From Pseudanabaena sp. ABRG5-3 (GTDB taxonomy: Bacteria; Cyanobacteriota; Cyanobacteriia; Pseudanabaenales; Pseudanabaenaceae): a DNA stretch of 64,000 bases. The position numbers were made by a program, and so were the translations under genes. Location: positions 2,542,001-2,606,000 of the forward strand of contig NZ_AP017560.1 of the NCBI RefSeq assembly GCF_003967015.1, read 5' to 3'. The notes beneath the pieces were generated by a model. It was not told the DNA's origin. It did not search any database and saw nothing but the letters and a program-made list of their open reading frames with translations. Of the stretch, positions 44,068 through 51,522 are shown in pieces. How positions within the stretch are numbered: position 1 is the stretch's first letter; every line of letters starts with the position of its first letter.

Positions 44068-46167
44068 ATGGGGCAACTCGAACATATTGAGGCAATTGAA
44101 AAGCGCCTATGGGGTGCTGCTGACACGTTGCGGTCTAACTCCAACTATGCCAGTAATGAGTATTTCATGCCTGTGATGGGGTTGATTTTCCTGCGTCATG
44201 CCTATAGCCGTTATTTGGCAGTTAAGGATGAGATTATTGCTAACTTGCCGAAACGGGGTGGTAAGGTGCGCGAACTCAAGAAAGAAGATTTTTCACAGAG
44301 AAGTGCGATCTTTTTAAGACCAGAGGCGCAGTTTGATTATTTAGTGGCGCTTGGGGACGATCGCGATCGCGCTAAGGCTGTCATTGAGGCGATGGAGTCG
44401 ATTGAGGCAGATTACACCACGCTGAAGGGTGAACTACCGAAGCAAGAATATCAAGAACTGGATAATGAGGTTTTAGGGCAGTTGCTCAGAGCGCTGAATC
44501 CAGAGGAGTTGAAGCAGGTTAAGGGGGATGTATTCGGGCGAATTTACGAATATTTTTTAACGCAGTTTGCGGATCTGAAAGCTCATGATAATGGTGAATT
44601 TTTTACGCCTGTTTCCTTGGTTTCTTTGATTGCCAATGTTTTAGAACCCGATCGCGGTATTTTGCTCGACCCTGCCTGTGGTTCTGGGGGGATGTTTGTC
44701 CAGAGCGCTCATTTTGTGGAGGATCGACAGGGCAACCCGCACTCATTGACCTTTAAAGGTTTAGAGAAAAATCCCACCACGATTCGGCTTGCCAAGATGA
44801 ATTTGGCGGTGCATGGGTTGGAGGGGGATATGCAAAAGGCGATTACCTATTATGAAGATCCCCATGAGTTGTTGGGTAAGGCTGACTTTGTGATGGCGAA
44901 TCCGCCTTTTAATGTGGATGAGGTGGATGAGGAGAAGGTCAAGAATGATCCGCGTTTGTTGTTTGGTTTGCCGAGTGTCAACAAAAACAAGAAGATTTCT
45001 AATGGTAATTATCTTTGGATTACCTATTTTTATAGCTATTTGACCGATCGCGGTAGAGCAGGATTTGTCATGTCGTCTCAGGCTTCGAGTGCGGGTGGTA
45101 CGGAGGCAACTGTACGCCAAAAGCTGATCGGGACGGGTGATGTGGAAATGATGGTAGCGATTCGCTCGAATTTTTTCTATACGCGCACTGTGCCTTGTGA
45201 GTTGTGGTTTTTTAATCGGGCAAAGTTGCCACAACATAAAGATCATGTGCTGATGTTGGATGCGCGGAATATCTACCGCAAAGTAACGCGCAAAATCTAT
45301 GATTTTAGTCCTGAGCAGTTACAGAATCTGTTAGCGATCGTGTGGCTATATCGGGGACAGGAGGACAAGTTTCTCAATCTGGTGCGGGATTATCTCGATC
45401 GCACTTTAAGCTCTATCAATGGTTGTTTTGAGTCGGTTGATGGTTATACGAAGGCGATCGCTTTATTTCGAGACAAGATGACTCCTTTTGTAAATGGAAT
45501 TTCGCAAACTCTAAAAGGTGAAGCCTCACCGATGCCAGAGTTTGAGGAGAGTTTGACGACTTTAATCAAGGATGTGGAGGTATTTCGAGGGGATGCTAAG
45601 ACCCTCACCCCTAGCCCCTCTCCCGCAGGAGAGGGGAACAAGAGTAAGAATGAGATTAGTCTTAATGAGTCGGTGGGGCGGCTTGCACCGCTTGCGGAAA
45701 CTAGCCGTGATTTGGTGAAGCAAGCGGATCTCGTTTATAAGTTGGGCTGTCGGGTGATGGACTGGTGCGAAAAGGAACAGTCAGCGAAGGATAGCGATCG
45801 CTGGTCGAGTCGAGATGTCACGAAGGAACGCAAGGCGGCGGATTTGGCGCGACAGGATGCTGTGGAGCAGTTAAAGCAAGTTCGCTATTTTCATAAACAG
45901 GCGGTGTGGCTGACGGAGCGTTTTCCTGATTGTAAGTATCGGGATGTACAGGGTTTGGTGAAGCTGGTCGATCGCGCTGAGTTAGCAGCGAATGATTGGA
46001 GTTTGACCCCTGGGCGTTATGTGGGTGTGGCTCCTGAGGAGGTGGATGAGGATTTTGATTTTGAGGAGACTTTGCGGGATATTCACATTGAGCTTGAGGG
46101 TTTGAATGCTGAAGCGGTGGATCTGGCGGCGGCGATCGCGCAAAATTTTAAAGAGTTAGGAATCTAA
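44068..46167 (+). CDS. hsdM: Type I restriction-modification methyltransferase subunit HsdM
   Basis: The 699-residue protein has an N-terminal HsdM bundle (EKRLWGAADTLRSN...). The N6-adenine methylase domain has the SAM motif LLDPACGSGGMF near 200-211 and the catalytic NPPF near 278. Residues 440-699 form a long helical C-terminus. At 512-524 it carries TLTPSPSPAGEGN, encoded by a palindromic dispersed repeat read in frame. With HsdS and HsdR it methylates the host recognition sequence. hsdS follows 2.9 kb downstream after six or seven small genes, an interrupted hsd operon. Confidence 0.93.
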   Translation: MGQLEHIEAIEKRLWGAADTLRSNSNYASNEYFMPVMGLIFLRHAYSRYLAVKDEIIANLPKRGGKVRELKKEDFSQRSAIFLRPEAQFDYLVALGDDRDRAKAVIEAMESIEADYTTLKGELPKQEYQELDNEVLGQLLRALNPEELKQVKGDVFGRIYEYFLTQFADLKAHDNGEFFTPVSLVSLIANVLEPDRGILLDPACGSGGMFVQSAHFVEDRQGNPHSLTFKGLEKNPTTIRLAKMNLAVHGLEGDMQKAITYYEDPHELLGKADFVMANPPFNVDEVDEEKVKNDPRLLFGLPSVNKNKKISNGNYLWITYFYSYLTDRGRAGFVMSSQASSAGGTEATVRQKLIGTGDVEMMVAIRSNFFYTRTVPCELWFFNRAKLPQHKDHVLMLDARNIYRKVTRKIYDFSPEQLQNLLAIVWLYRGQEDKFLNLVRDYLDRTLSSINGCFESVDGYTKAIALFRDKMTPFVNGISQTLKGEASPMPEFEESLTTLIKDVEVFRGDAKTLTPSPSPAGEGNKSKNEISLNESVGRLAPLAETSRDLVKQADLVYKLGCRVMDWCEKEQSAKDSDRWSSRDVTKERKAADLARQDAVEQLKQVRYFHKQAVWLTERFPDCKYRDVQGLVKLVDRAELAANDWSLTPGRYVGVAPEEVDEDFDFEETLRDIHIELEGLNAEAVDLAAAIAQNFKELGI
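45601..45638 (+). repeat. Dispersed palindromic repeat inside hsdM
   Basis: CCCTCACCCCTAGCCCCTCT is followed by CCCGCAGGAGAGGGG, in which CCCCTCTCC and GGAGAGGGG pair. The same TPSPSPAGEG peptide signature is known from intergenic repeats of many bacteria read in one frame. Here it adds about 13 codons to hsdM without breaking the frame. Confidence 0.75.
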
Positions 46168-46172
46168 AATAT

Positions 46173-46589
46173 ATGGCAAGAGATATTTTTCATAACGTTG
46201 TTAGGGTTGCCTTAGAAAAGGATGGATGGAAAATTACGGATGATCCCTATCGATTGCGCTATGGTATTGCTGATGTGTATATAGATTTGGCTGCGGAAAT
46301 GGCGATCGCGGCTGAGCGAGAAGGGCGCAAAATTGCTGTCGAGATCAAGAGTTTTGCTGGTGGTTCTGCAATTTCAGAGTTTCATACAGCTTTAGGGCAA
46401 TTTCTGAATTACCGTATTGCTTTAGAAGTTGCTAATGAGTTAGATCGAGAGCTTTATTTAGCGGTTCCGAGTGATGTCCAGAAAGACTTTCTCAGATTTG
46501 AACCTGCTAAAATTGTGATTGCTAGATACCAAGTAAAGCTAATTATCTACGACATTCAAAAAGAGGTTATTACGCAATGGATCGAGTAA
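46173..46589 (+). CDS. xisH: XisH family protein
   Basis: The 138-residue protein starts MARDIFHNVVRVALEKDGW and has IAVEIKSFAGGSAISEFHTALGQ near 49-70. This is the hallmark of XisH, with a PD-(D/E)xK-like E-x-K centre. It ends in VITQWIE. XisH was named as a factor controlling fdxN element excision in Anabaena, but most family members are in other contexts. The xisI gene overlaps its end by 13 bases, as in the usual pair. It starts six bases after the hsdM stop, so it may be read with hsdM. Confidence 0.92.
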   Translation: MARDIFHNVVRVALEKDGWKITDDPYRLRYGIADVYIDLAAEMAIAAEREGRKIAVEIKSFAGGSAISEFHTALGQFLNYRIALEVANELDRELYLAVPSDVQKDFLRFEPAKIVIARYQVKLIIYDIQKEVITQWIE

Positions 46590-46894
46590 GTGAGTATCGC
46601 CAAATTATTTGTCAGTTTCTAAAAGATTTTAGTAAGGATGATCCTGATGCAAGGTTAATCTTTGATAAGGAGCGCGATCGCTATTTGGTGTTGCATTCTG
46701 GATGGCGTAATGATTATCGATTTTATGGTTGTGCGATTCATCTGGATTTAATTGATGGGAAGGTATGGATTCAACAAAATAGTACGGAGGTGATGGTGGA
46801 TCGGGATTTGGAGAAGCTTGGGGTAAGTCCTAAAGATATTATTCTTGGGTTTAGGTCGCCTGAAGTGCGTGAGCGTTTGGCAGCATTGAGATAG
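46577..46894 (+). CDS. xisI: XisI family protein
   Basis: The 105-residue protein starts MDRVSEYRQIICQFLKDF and contains HSGWRNDYRFYGCAIHLDLIDGKVWIQ, LGVSPKDIILGFRSPEVR. All are typical of XisI, about 110 residues long. It overlaps xisH by 13 bases and pairs with it. XisI has no known enzymatic motif. The xisH-xisI pair may act as a regulator or as a toxin-antitoxin-like unit; the latter is inference. Confidence 0.92.
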   Translation: MDRVSEYRQIICQFLKDFSKDDPDARLIFDKERDRYLVLHSGWRNDYRFYGCAIHLDLIDGKVWIQQNSTEVMVDRDLEKLGVSPKDIILGFRSPEVRERLAALR

Positions 46895-46962
46895 GCTTAG
46901 TACAAGATTATTTGTCAAAATTTTCAACGGTTTAGAATATAGATAATGCTAGAGGTGACGTT

Positions 46963-47190
46963 ATGAAAACTATTTCGATCGCAGTTGAGCCAGAGATTCA
47001 GGTGGCTTTTGAGCAAGCTAATGATGAGGATAAGCAAGCTTTAGGGGCTTTGATTAGCTCGTTTTTTAAGGACAGATTGGCTAGTAAAAATCTGGTTGAG
47101 GTGATGCGGGAAATTGGCGATCGCGCTGAGAAGCGAGGTCTAACACCTGAAATATTAAATGAGCTTCTCAATGATGAAGATGAAGGATAA
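46963..47190 (+). CDS. Putative antitoxin of a PIN toxin
   Basis: The 75-residue protein starts MKTISIAVEPEIQVAFEQAN and is acidic and helical, ending in LNELLNDEDEG. It overlaps the PIN-domain gene by 11 bases. Small acidic proteins of this type directly before PIN toxins are usually the antitoxins that neutralise and autoregulate. The DNA-binding fold is not clear from sequence. A start at ATG 46963 fits the position; the ribosome site is weak. Confidence 0.65.
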   Translation: MKTISIAVEPEIQVAFEQANDEDKQALGALISSFFKDRLASKNLVEVMREIGDRAEKRGLTPEILNELLNDEDEG

Positions 47191-47602
47191 AAATTTGCGA
47201 GTTGTTCTTGATACCAATGTTTTAATTAGTAGCTTACTGCTTAAAAATTCTCCTCCTTTTCGTGTAGTTGAGTTGATATTTTCTAGGAGTATACTCTTAC
47301 GCTCAGAGTCAACTCTATCAGAGCTTCAAGAGGTTTTGGGGCGCAAAAAGTTTAATAAATATTTAACCCTTGAGGAGCGTCAGGTGTTTTTATCTAAATT
47401 TTTAGCGCGGTCGGAGTTAGTGGAAATTAGGCAAGAGATTAATGTTTGTCGAGATCCTAAAGATAATAAGTTTCTTGAGTTAGCAGTTAATGGTAATGCA
47501 AGTCTCATTATCACTGGGGATGACGATCTCCTTGTACTCAATCCATTTAGAGATATTCAGATTTTTACTCCCCAAGATTTTTTGATTTATTTTGACAGCT
47601 AA
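47180..47602 (+). CDS. PIN-domain toxin (putative RNase)
   Basis: I choose ATG 47180 (MKDKNLRVVLDTNVL, 140 residues); the frame opens seven codons earlier. PIN acidic residues are in VVLDTNVLIS near 8, the E of STLSELQEVL near 45, CRDPKDNKFLELA near 97 and ITGDDDLL near 115. The family ('putative toxin-antitoxin toxin, PIN family') cleaves RNA. It overlaps the antitoxin stop, so the two are translated in step. The pair sits between hsdM and hsdS. Confidence 0.82.
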   Translation: MKDKNLRVVLDTNVLISSLLLKNSPPFRVVELIFSRSILLRSESTLSELQEVLGRKKFNKYLTLEERQVFLSKFLARSELVEIRQEINVCRDPKDNKFLELAVNGNASLIITGDDDLLVLNPFRDIQIFTPQDFLIYFDS

Positions 47603-47636
47603 GAATGCACAGTTTATTGATTTTATGGAGATAAAA

Positions 47637-47933
47637 ATGGTTTCGACAGAGTTAATTAATACACTAAAAAGGCTCGATCGCTCTTCACAGATTTATGTGA
47701 TGCAAATTTTGTTGCAAGAGTTAGCTGAGAACTTTAAAGAATCTGAGTCTCAAGCTATTGTAAATAAAGAGGCACAAGAAACTCAACAAAAGCGATCGCC
47801 TAGTGTTGTCAGCAATCAACTAAAAACTCCTGAATTTCAGAGACAGATGAGAAGTAACAGTAATATACAAACTATGTATCGAAATCGCGAAACATCTTCT
47901 GATCAATTAGCTAGTGAAGAAGAAGAGTTATAA
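47637..47933 (+). CDS. Small unknown protein between toxin gene and DUF29 gene
   Basis: ATG 47637, preceded by GGAG with six bases spacing, gives 98 residues; the frame extends 15 codons further upstream. The N-terminus is helical (TELINTLKRLDRSSQIYVMQILLQEL). The rest is polar and low in complexity (QKRSPSVVSNQLKTPEFQRQ, SEEEEL). No family is recognised. It may be a small partner or antitoxin-like protein of the next gene. Confidence 0.45.
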   Translation: MVSTELINTLKRLDRSSQIYVMQILLQELAENFKESESQAIVNKEAQETQQKRSPSVVSNQLKTPEFQRQMRSNSNIQTMYRNRETSSDQLASEEEEL

Positions 47934-47956
47934 ATAATTAGCAAATAGAGAAACTA

Positions 47957-48394
47957 ATGACGACAAAACTTTATGATGTAGATTTTTATGCTTGGACTTT
48001 GGAGCAGTCTCGGTTGTTGCAGTCTGGCAATTTACAAGATTTAGATATTGAGAATTTGGTGGAGGAGATTGAGTCTTTGGGTAAGCAACAACGCCAAGAG
48101 TTGAAAAATCGGTTAGGTGTTTTGATTGGGCATCTTTTGAAGTGGGCTTATCAACCAGAAAAGCGTACTAAGAGTTGGCGGTCAACAATTCGAGAGCAAC
48201 GTAAGGAGGTGTTAGAACTATTAAAAGAAAATCCTAGTTTGAAGTCGTATTTGCCAGAGGCGATCGCTTCGGCGCATGAGTCAGGTTTGGCTCTGGTGGT
48301 ACGCGAGACGACCTTAGATTATGAGGATCTACCTGTGGAATGTCCTTTTTCTGTTGAGCAAATTTTCGATTTGACTTTTCCTGAAGGTGTTTAG
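47957..48394 (+). CDS. DUF29 family protein
   Basis: The 145-residue protein has the DUF29 pattern: LYDVDFYAWTLEQSRLLQSG, then LDIENLVEEIESLGKQQRQEL and RLGVLIGHLLKWAYQP...SWRSTIREQR. It ends FDLTFPEGV. The family is abundant in cyanobacteria and of unknown function. A second DUF29 gene lies at 50314 on the other strand, with only moderate similarity, so both are probably separate acquisitions. Confidence 0.88.
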   Translation: MTTKLYDVDFYAWTLEQSRLLQSGNLQDLDIENLVEEIESLGKQQRQELKNRLGVLIGHLLKWAYQPEKRTKSWRSTIREQRKEVLELLKENPSLKSYLPEAIASAHESGLALVVRETTLDYEDLPVECPFSVEQIFDLTFPEGV

Positions 48395-48428
48395 TCCACT
48401 CTTAATCCAGTTTCTTAGAGGTGAAAAT

Positions 48429-48626
48429 ATGGCAACGATTACTATTGATATTTCAGATAGTCAATTACAAAAGCTGCAAGACTTAGCGAGGGTGCATAGG
48501 GTTTCCCCAGAGGCGCTAATTTGTGCAAATTTGGAGAGTTGGCTGAGTTCGCCTAGTCCTGAGTTTATGGATGCAGCTAAGTATGTATTGAAGAAGAATG
48601 CTGAACTTTATCAACGTTTAGCATAA
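48429..48626 (+). CDS. Antitoxin of the Doc-type pair
   Basis: ATG 48429 follows AGAGGTG; the frame extends 14 codons upstream but that start has no support. The 65-residue protein starts MATITIDISDSQLQKLQDLA, typical of small DNA-binding antitoxins, and ends in a helical tail. Its stop overlaps the toxin start as TAATG, the normal coupling of antitoxin and Doc genes. Confidence 0.75.
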   Translation: MATITIDISDSQLQKLQDLARVHRVSPEALICANLESWLSSPSPEFMDAAKYVLKKNAELYQRLA

Positions 48627-49009
48627 TGCGTTATCTCACAATTATTGAGGTCTTGGCTTTGCATGGTCAAGTTATCGGGCAATCAGGCGGTAAGGATGGG
48701 ATCAGAGATCTAGGTTTGCTAGAGTCTGCGATCGCTCAACCGATGATGACATTTGGTGGCATAGATTTATATGTTTCAATTGTTGATAAGGCTGTGGCTT
48801 TAGGATTTTCACTGATTATGAATCATCCTTTTGTTGATGGAAATAAGAGAACTGGTCACGCAGCGATGGAAGTATTTCTGGTTTTGAATGGATTAGAGAT
48901 TGTGGCTTCTGTGGAAGAGCAGGAGCGAGTTATTTTGTCTGTTGCTGCGGGAGATAGTGGACGTGAAGTGTTTCTAGATTGGCTACAAGTTCATGTTAGA
49001 GGTAGATAA
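48626..49009 (+). CDS. doc: Doc (death-on-curing) family toxin
   Basis: The 127-residue Fic-fold protein has the motif HPFVDGNKRTGHAAM near 74-88, with the catalytic His, the phosphate loop and a complete HxFx(D/N)GNKRxxH. The N-terminus has VLALHGQVIGQSGGKDGIRDLGLLESA, the Doc signature. Known Doc toxins phosphorylate EF-Tu and stop translation. The gene is fused by TAATG to its antitoxin. It is a second toxin-antitoxin unit within the hsd locus. Confidence 0.88.
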   Translation: MRYLTIIEVLALHGQVIGQSGGKDGIRDLGLLESAIAQPMMTFGGIDLYVSIVDKAVALGFSLIMNHPFVDGNKRTGHAAMEVFLVLNGLEIVASVEEQERVILSVAAGDSGREVFLDWLQVHVRGR

Positions 49010-49045
49010 ATTTGAAAGTTCACAGAATTTCAAGGAGTTGGGCAT

Positions 49046-50269
49046 ATGAAATGGCAGAAAGTATTATTAGGCAATTTAGCAGATGAAGGCTCCCTTGATA
49101 TTTTGACTGGACCTTTCGGAACTCAGCTTAAAGCATCTGATTATACGAAGATTGGAACTCCAGTCATTAACGTTAGAAATATCGGCTATGGAGATCTTAA
49201 GCCCGAAAAATTAGAGTATGTTCCCGAACCAGTTGTTCAAAAATTGGAAAGACATATTTTACAAAAAGGAGATATAGTTTTTGCTCGGAAAGGTGCAGTT
49301 GATAGACATTTGCTGGTTGAAGAAACTCAATCTGGATGGATGCAAGGTTCTGATTGTATTCGTATAAGACTTTCATCTAGAAAAGTAAGTCATAAATTTC
49401 TTTCTTACTCTCTACGTCTAGAAAGTCATAAGTCATGGATTCTTAATCAGTGTGGCAATAAAGCAACAATGGCATCTTTAAATCAAGATGTTATTCGGCG
49501 AGTTATCGTTCGATTACCTAATATTGATACTCAGCAAGAAATTGTTAATGTCTTATCAAAATATGATGACCTTATCGAAAATAATCGGCGGCGTATTCAG
49601 TTGCTTGAGCGATCGCTACATCTGCTCTATAAAGAATGGTTTGTCCATCTCCGCTTCCCCAGTCACGAACACAGCAAAATTGTAGATGGTATCCCTGAAG
49701 GATGGAGAAAAGCTGCACTTAAAGAATTAGCTATTGTCAACCAATCATCTATCAATAGTAGTTTTCAAGGACAAATAGAATATATTGATATTTCTTCAGT
49801 TACTACTAATAGTATTAATCAAACAACTATCTTGAACTTTGAAGATGCACCCAGTCGAGCGCGACGAATAGTAAAACATGGTGACATTATCTGGTCATGT
49901 GTACGTCCAAATCGTGAATCTTATGCAGTTATTTGGAATCCACCAGACAACCTAATTGTGTCAACAGGATTTGCTGTAATCACCCCGAAAAGTATCCCAA
50001 CTTCATTCTTATTCTATGCAATAACAACACCTGAATTTGTAGGTTATTTGGCAAACAATGCAAGAGGAGCAGCTTATCCAGCCGTAACTGCCTCAGATTT
50101 TGAAAATGCTCAAATAACTTTTCCTCAAGATAATTTGTTGAATTTATTCGATGAAATTGCTACACCTGTTTTTACTCAAATAAACACACTGCGACAACAA
50201 TCTAAAAAACTACAACAAGCCCGTGATCTTCTACTTCCTAAACTGATGAGTGGAGCGATCAGTGTATGA
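49046..50269 (+). CDS. hsdS: Type I restriction-modification specificity subunit HsdS
   Basis: The 407-residue protein has two target-recognition domains (about 5-150 and 220-370) and two helical conserved regions (IVNVLSKYDDLIENNRRRIQLLERSL near 167-195 and IATPVFTQINTLRQQSKKLQQARDLLLPKLMSG at the end). This is the classic HsdS plan that reads a bipartite target. It follows the Doc gene by 36 bases. The target cannot be read from the sequence. Confidence 0.93.
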   Translation: MKWQKVLLGNLADEGSLDILTGPFGTQLKASDYTKIGTPVINVRNIGYGDLKPEKLEYVPEPVVQKLERHILQKGDIVFARKGAVDRHLLVEETQSGWMQGSDCIRIRLSSRKVSHKFLSYSLRLESHKSWILNQCGNKATMASLNQDVIRRVIVRLPNIDTQQEIVNVLSKYDDLIENNRRRIQLLERSLHLLYKEWFVHLRFPSHEHSKIVDGIPEGWRKAALKELAIVNQSSINSSFQGQIEYIDISSVTTNSINQTTILNFEDAPSRARRIVKHGDIIWSCVRPNRESYAVIWNPPDNLIVSTGFAVITPKSIPTSFLFYAITTPEFVGYLANNARGAAYPAVTASDFENAQITFPQDNLLNLFDEIATPVFTQINTLRQQSKKLQQARDLLLPKLMSGAISV

Positions 50270-50313
50270 ATTTTTCCCCAGCGTCAAACGCGAACAAGCG
50301 ATCGCCGCGATCG

Positions 50314-50772
50314 CTACTCCCAGAAATCAACATTCAGCATTGAGTCAATGTCACGGTTAAACTGCCATACATCAGGAAACTTAACCAGCCTATATCCTTT
50401 CTCCTTACGAATTTCTTCAAGAGCATCAACAAAAGCTTCATCAAATATTTCAGTAAAATAATTTTTAAGGCTAGGGGATACTTTAAATACCCGCTTCAAT
50501 CGCTTTCTTTGTTCGCGAATTGTATTCTCCCAGCCATTAAACTCTTGAGGCATATCTACAAACATCCGCTTAAGCAAATGCTCTAAGAGGGTAGCCAAAC
50601 GATTATATACCTCGCTCCTTTCAGACCTTCCCAAGCTCTCGATCTCCTCTATTAAATTCTCTAAATCCACATGGTCAAAATCTTTAGTCTTTAACTTTTC
50701 TGTGGTTTCTTGTACCCATTGGTAAAAGTCACGATCATACAAGGCTAACGGTGGTGCAATTGCTTGTGTCAT
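50314..50772 (-). CDS. DUF29 family protein (second copy)
   Basis: The 152-residue protein has LYDRDFYQWVQETTEKLKTK, then HVDLENLIEEIESLGRSERSEV and RLATLLEHLLKRMF...WENTIREQRKRL. It matches DUF29. It lies on the minus strand between hsdS and hsdR together with a Uma2 gene, so this pair interrupts the plus-strand hsd operon. Function is unknown. Confidence 0.88.
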   Translation of the reverse strand: MTQAIAPPLALYDRDFYQWVQETTEKLKTKDFDHVDLENLIEEIESLGRSERSEVYNRLATLLEHLLKRMFVDMPQEFNGWENTIREQRKRLKRVFKVSPSLKNYFTEIFDEAFVDALEEIRKEKGYRLVKFPDVWQFNRDIDSMLNVDFWE

Positions 50773-50835
50773 TTTGTTTTAGTTACAGATTCAAAGGGTA
50801 ATACTTTCTTAGCCGAATCGCTCGCCGCGATCGTC

Positions 50836-51432
50836 TTAAACAGCAAAAATCTCTTGCGGCGTTAACTGCAACTCAGGAAACATTGGCGAAACAAGGCGAT
50901 CGCCATTACTAAACTCAGTCACATCATACCAACCATCCGAAAGCACCAACACCGACACCTTCGTCTCAATCGGATCGACAATCCAATACTCAGGAATATC
51001 TCGCGCCGCATACTCCGTCCTCTTAGCCCGATAGTCCGTGATTTTTGTCGAAGGACTCACCACCTCAACCACCAACAAAGGCGGCGACAACTCAAACCCA
51101 ATCACTGCTTCACGATCCTGTAAAGATTGCCACTCATCCCGCAACATCACCACCACATCAGGAATACGCGCCGTATCTAACCCAATCCCACGAGGACAAC
51201 GCACACCAATCTGTCCCTGTTTTACAATCCAAGGTTGAGCAGTTCGGTCTATTTCCGCCCTAATTTTTAGATAAACTTGATCAATCGTTTCACCGTGACG
51301 ACCCGTACCCATTGCCATTGCAAAAAGTTCTCCATCAACTAATTCATACCTTGTCTCTGAGCCATCAAAATAAGCTAGATAATCAGCAAAAGTGACTCTA
51401 GTTTTGGCAGATTTTGCGATCGCAATAGTCAT
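50836..51432 (-). CDS. Uma2 family protein (PD-(D/E)xK-fold)
   Basis: The 198-residue protein has TFADYLAYFDGSETRYELVDGELFAM at the start and TARIPDVVVMLRDEW in the middle. The nuclease-like LLVVEVVSPSTKITDYRAKRTEY follows near 125-147, then IPEYWIVDP. These are the known Uma2 features; E and K in the VVEVVSPS...K region are present. Uma2 genes are very frequent in cyanobacteria and of unclear role. It is followed on the minus strand by a DUF29 gene 63 bases away. Confidence 0.9.
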   Translation of the reverse strand: MTIAIAKSAKTRVTFADYLAYFDGSETRYELVDGELFAMAMGTGRHGETIDQVYLKIRAEIDRTAQPWIVKQGQIGVRCPRGIGLDTARIPDVVVMLRDEWQSLQDREAVIGFELSPPLLVVEVVSPSTKITDYRAKRTEYAARDIPEYWIVDPIETKVSVLVLSDGWYDVTEFSNGDRLVSPMFPELQLTPQEIFAV

Positions 51433-51522
51433 CAGCCTCTCCTTGAAATTGCTAAGATTTTAGTAAAGAATTTCAGAGCTAAATACATCTTAGCCGAACC
51501 GTCTCACAGCGATCGCCAGACC

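Noticed and set aside
44761-45246. 161-codon antisense frame in hsdM
   Set aside because: It is a shadow of the hsdM coding frame, with no ribosome site or recognisable domain.
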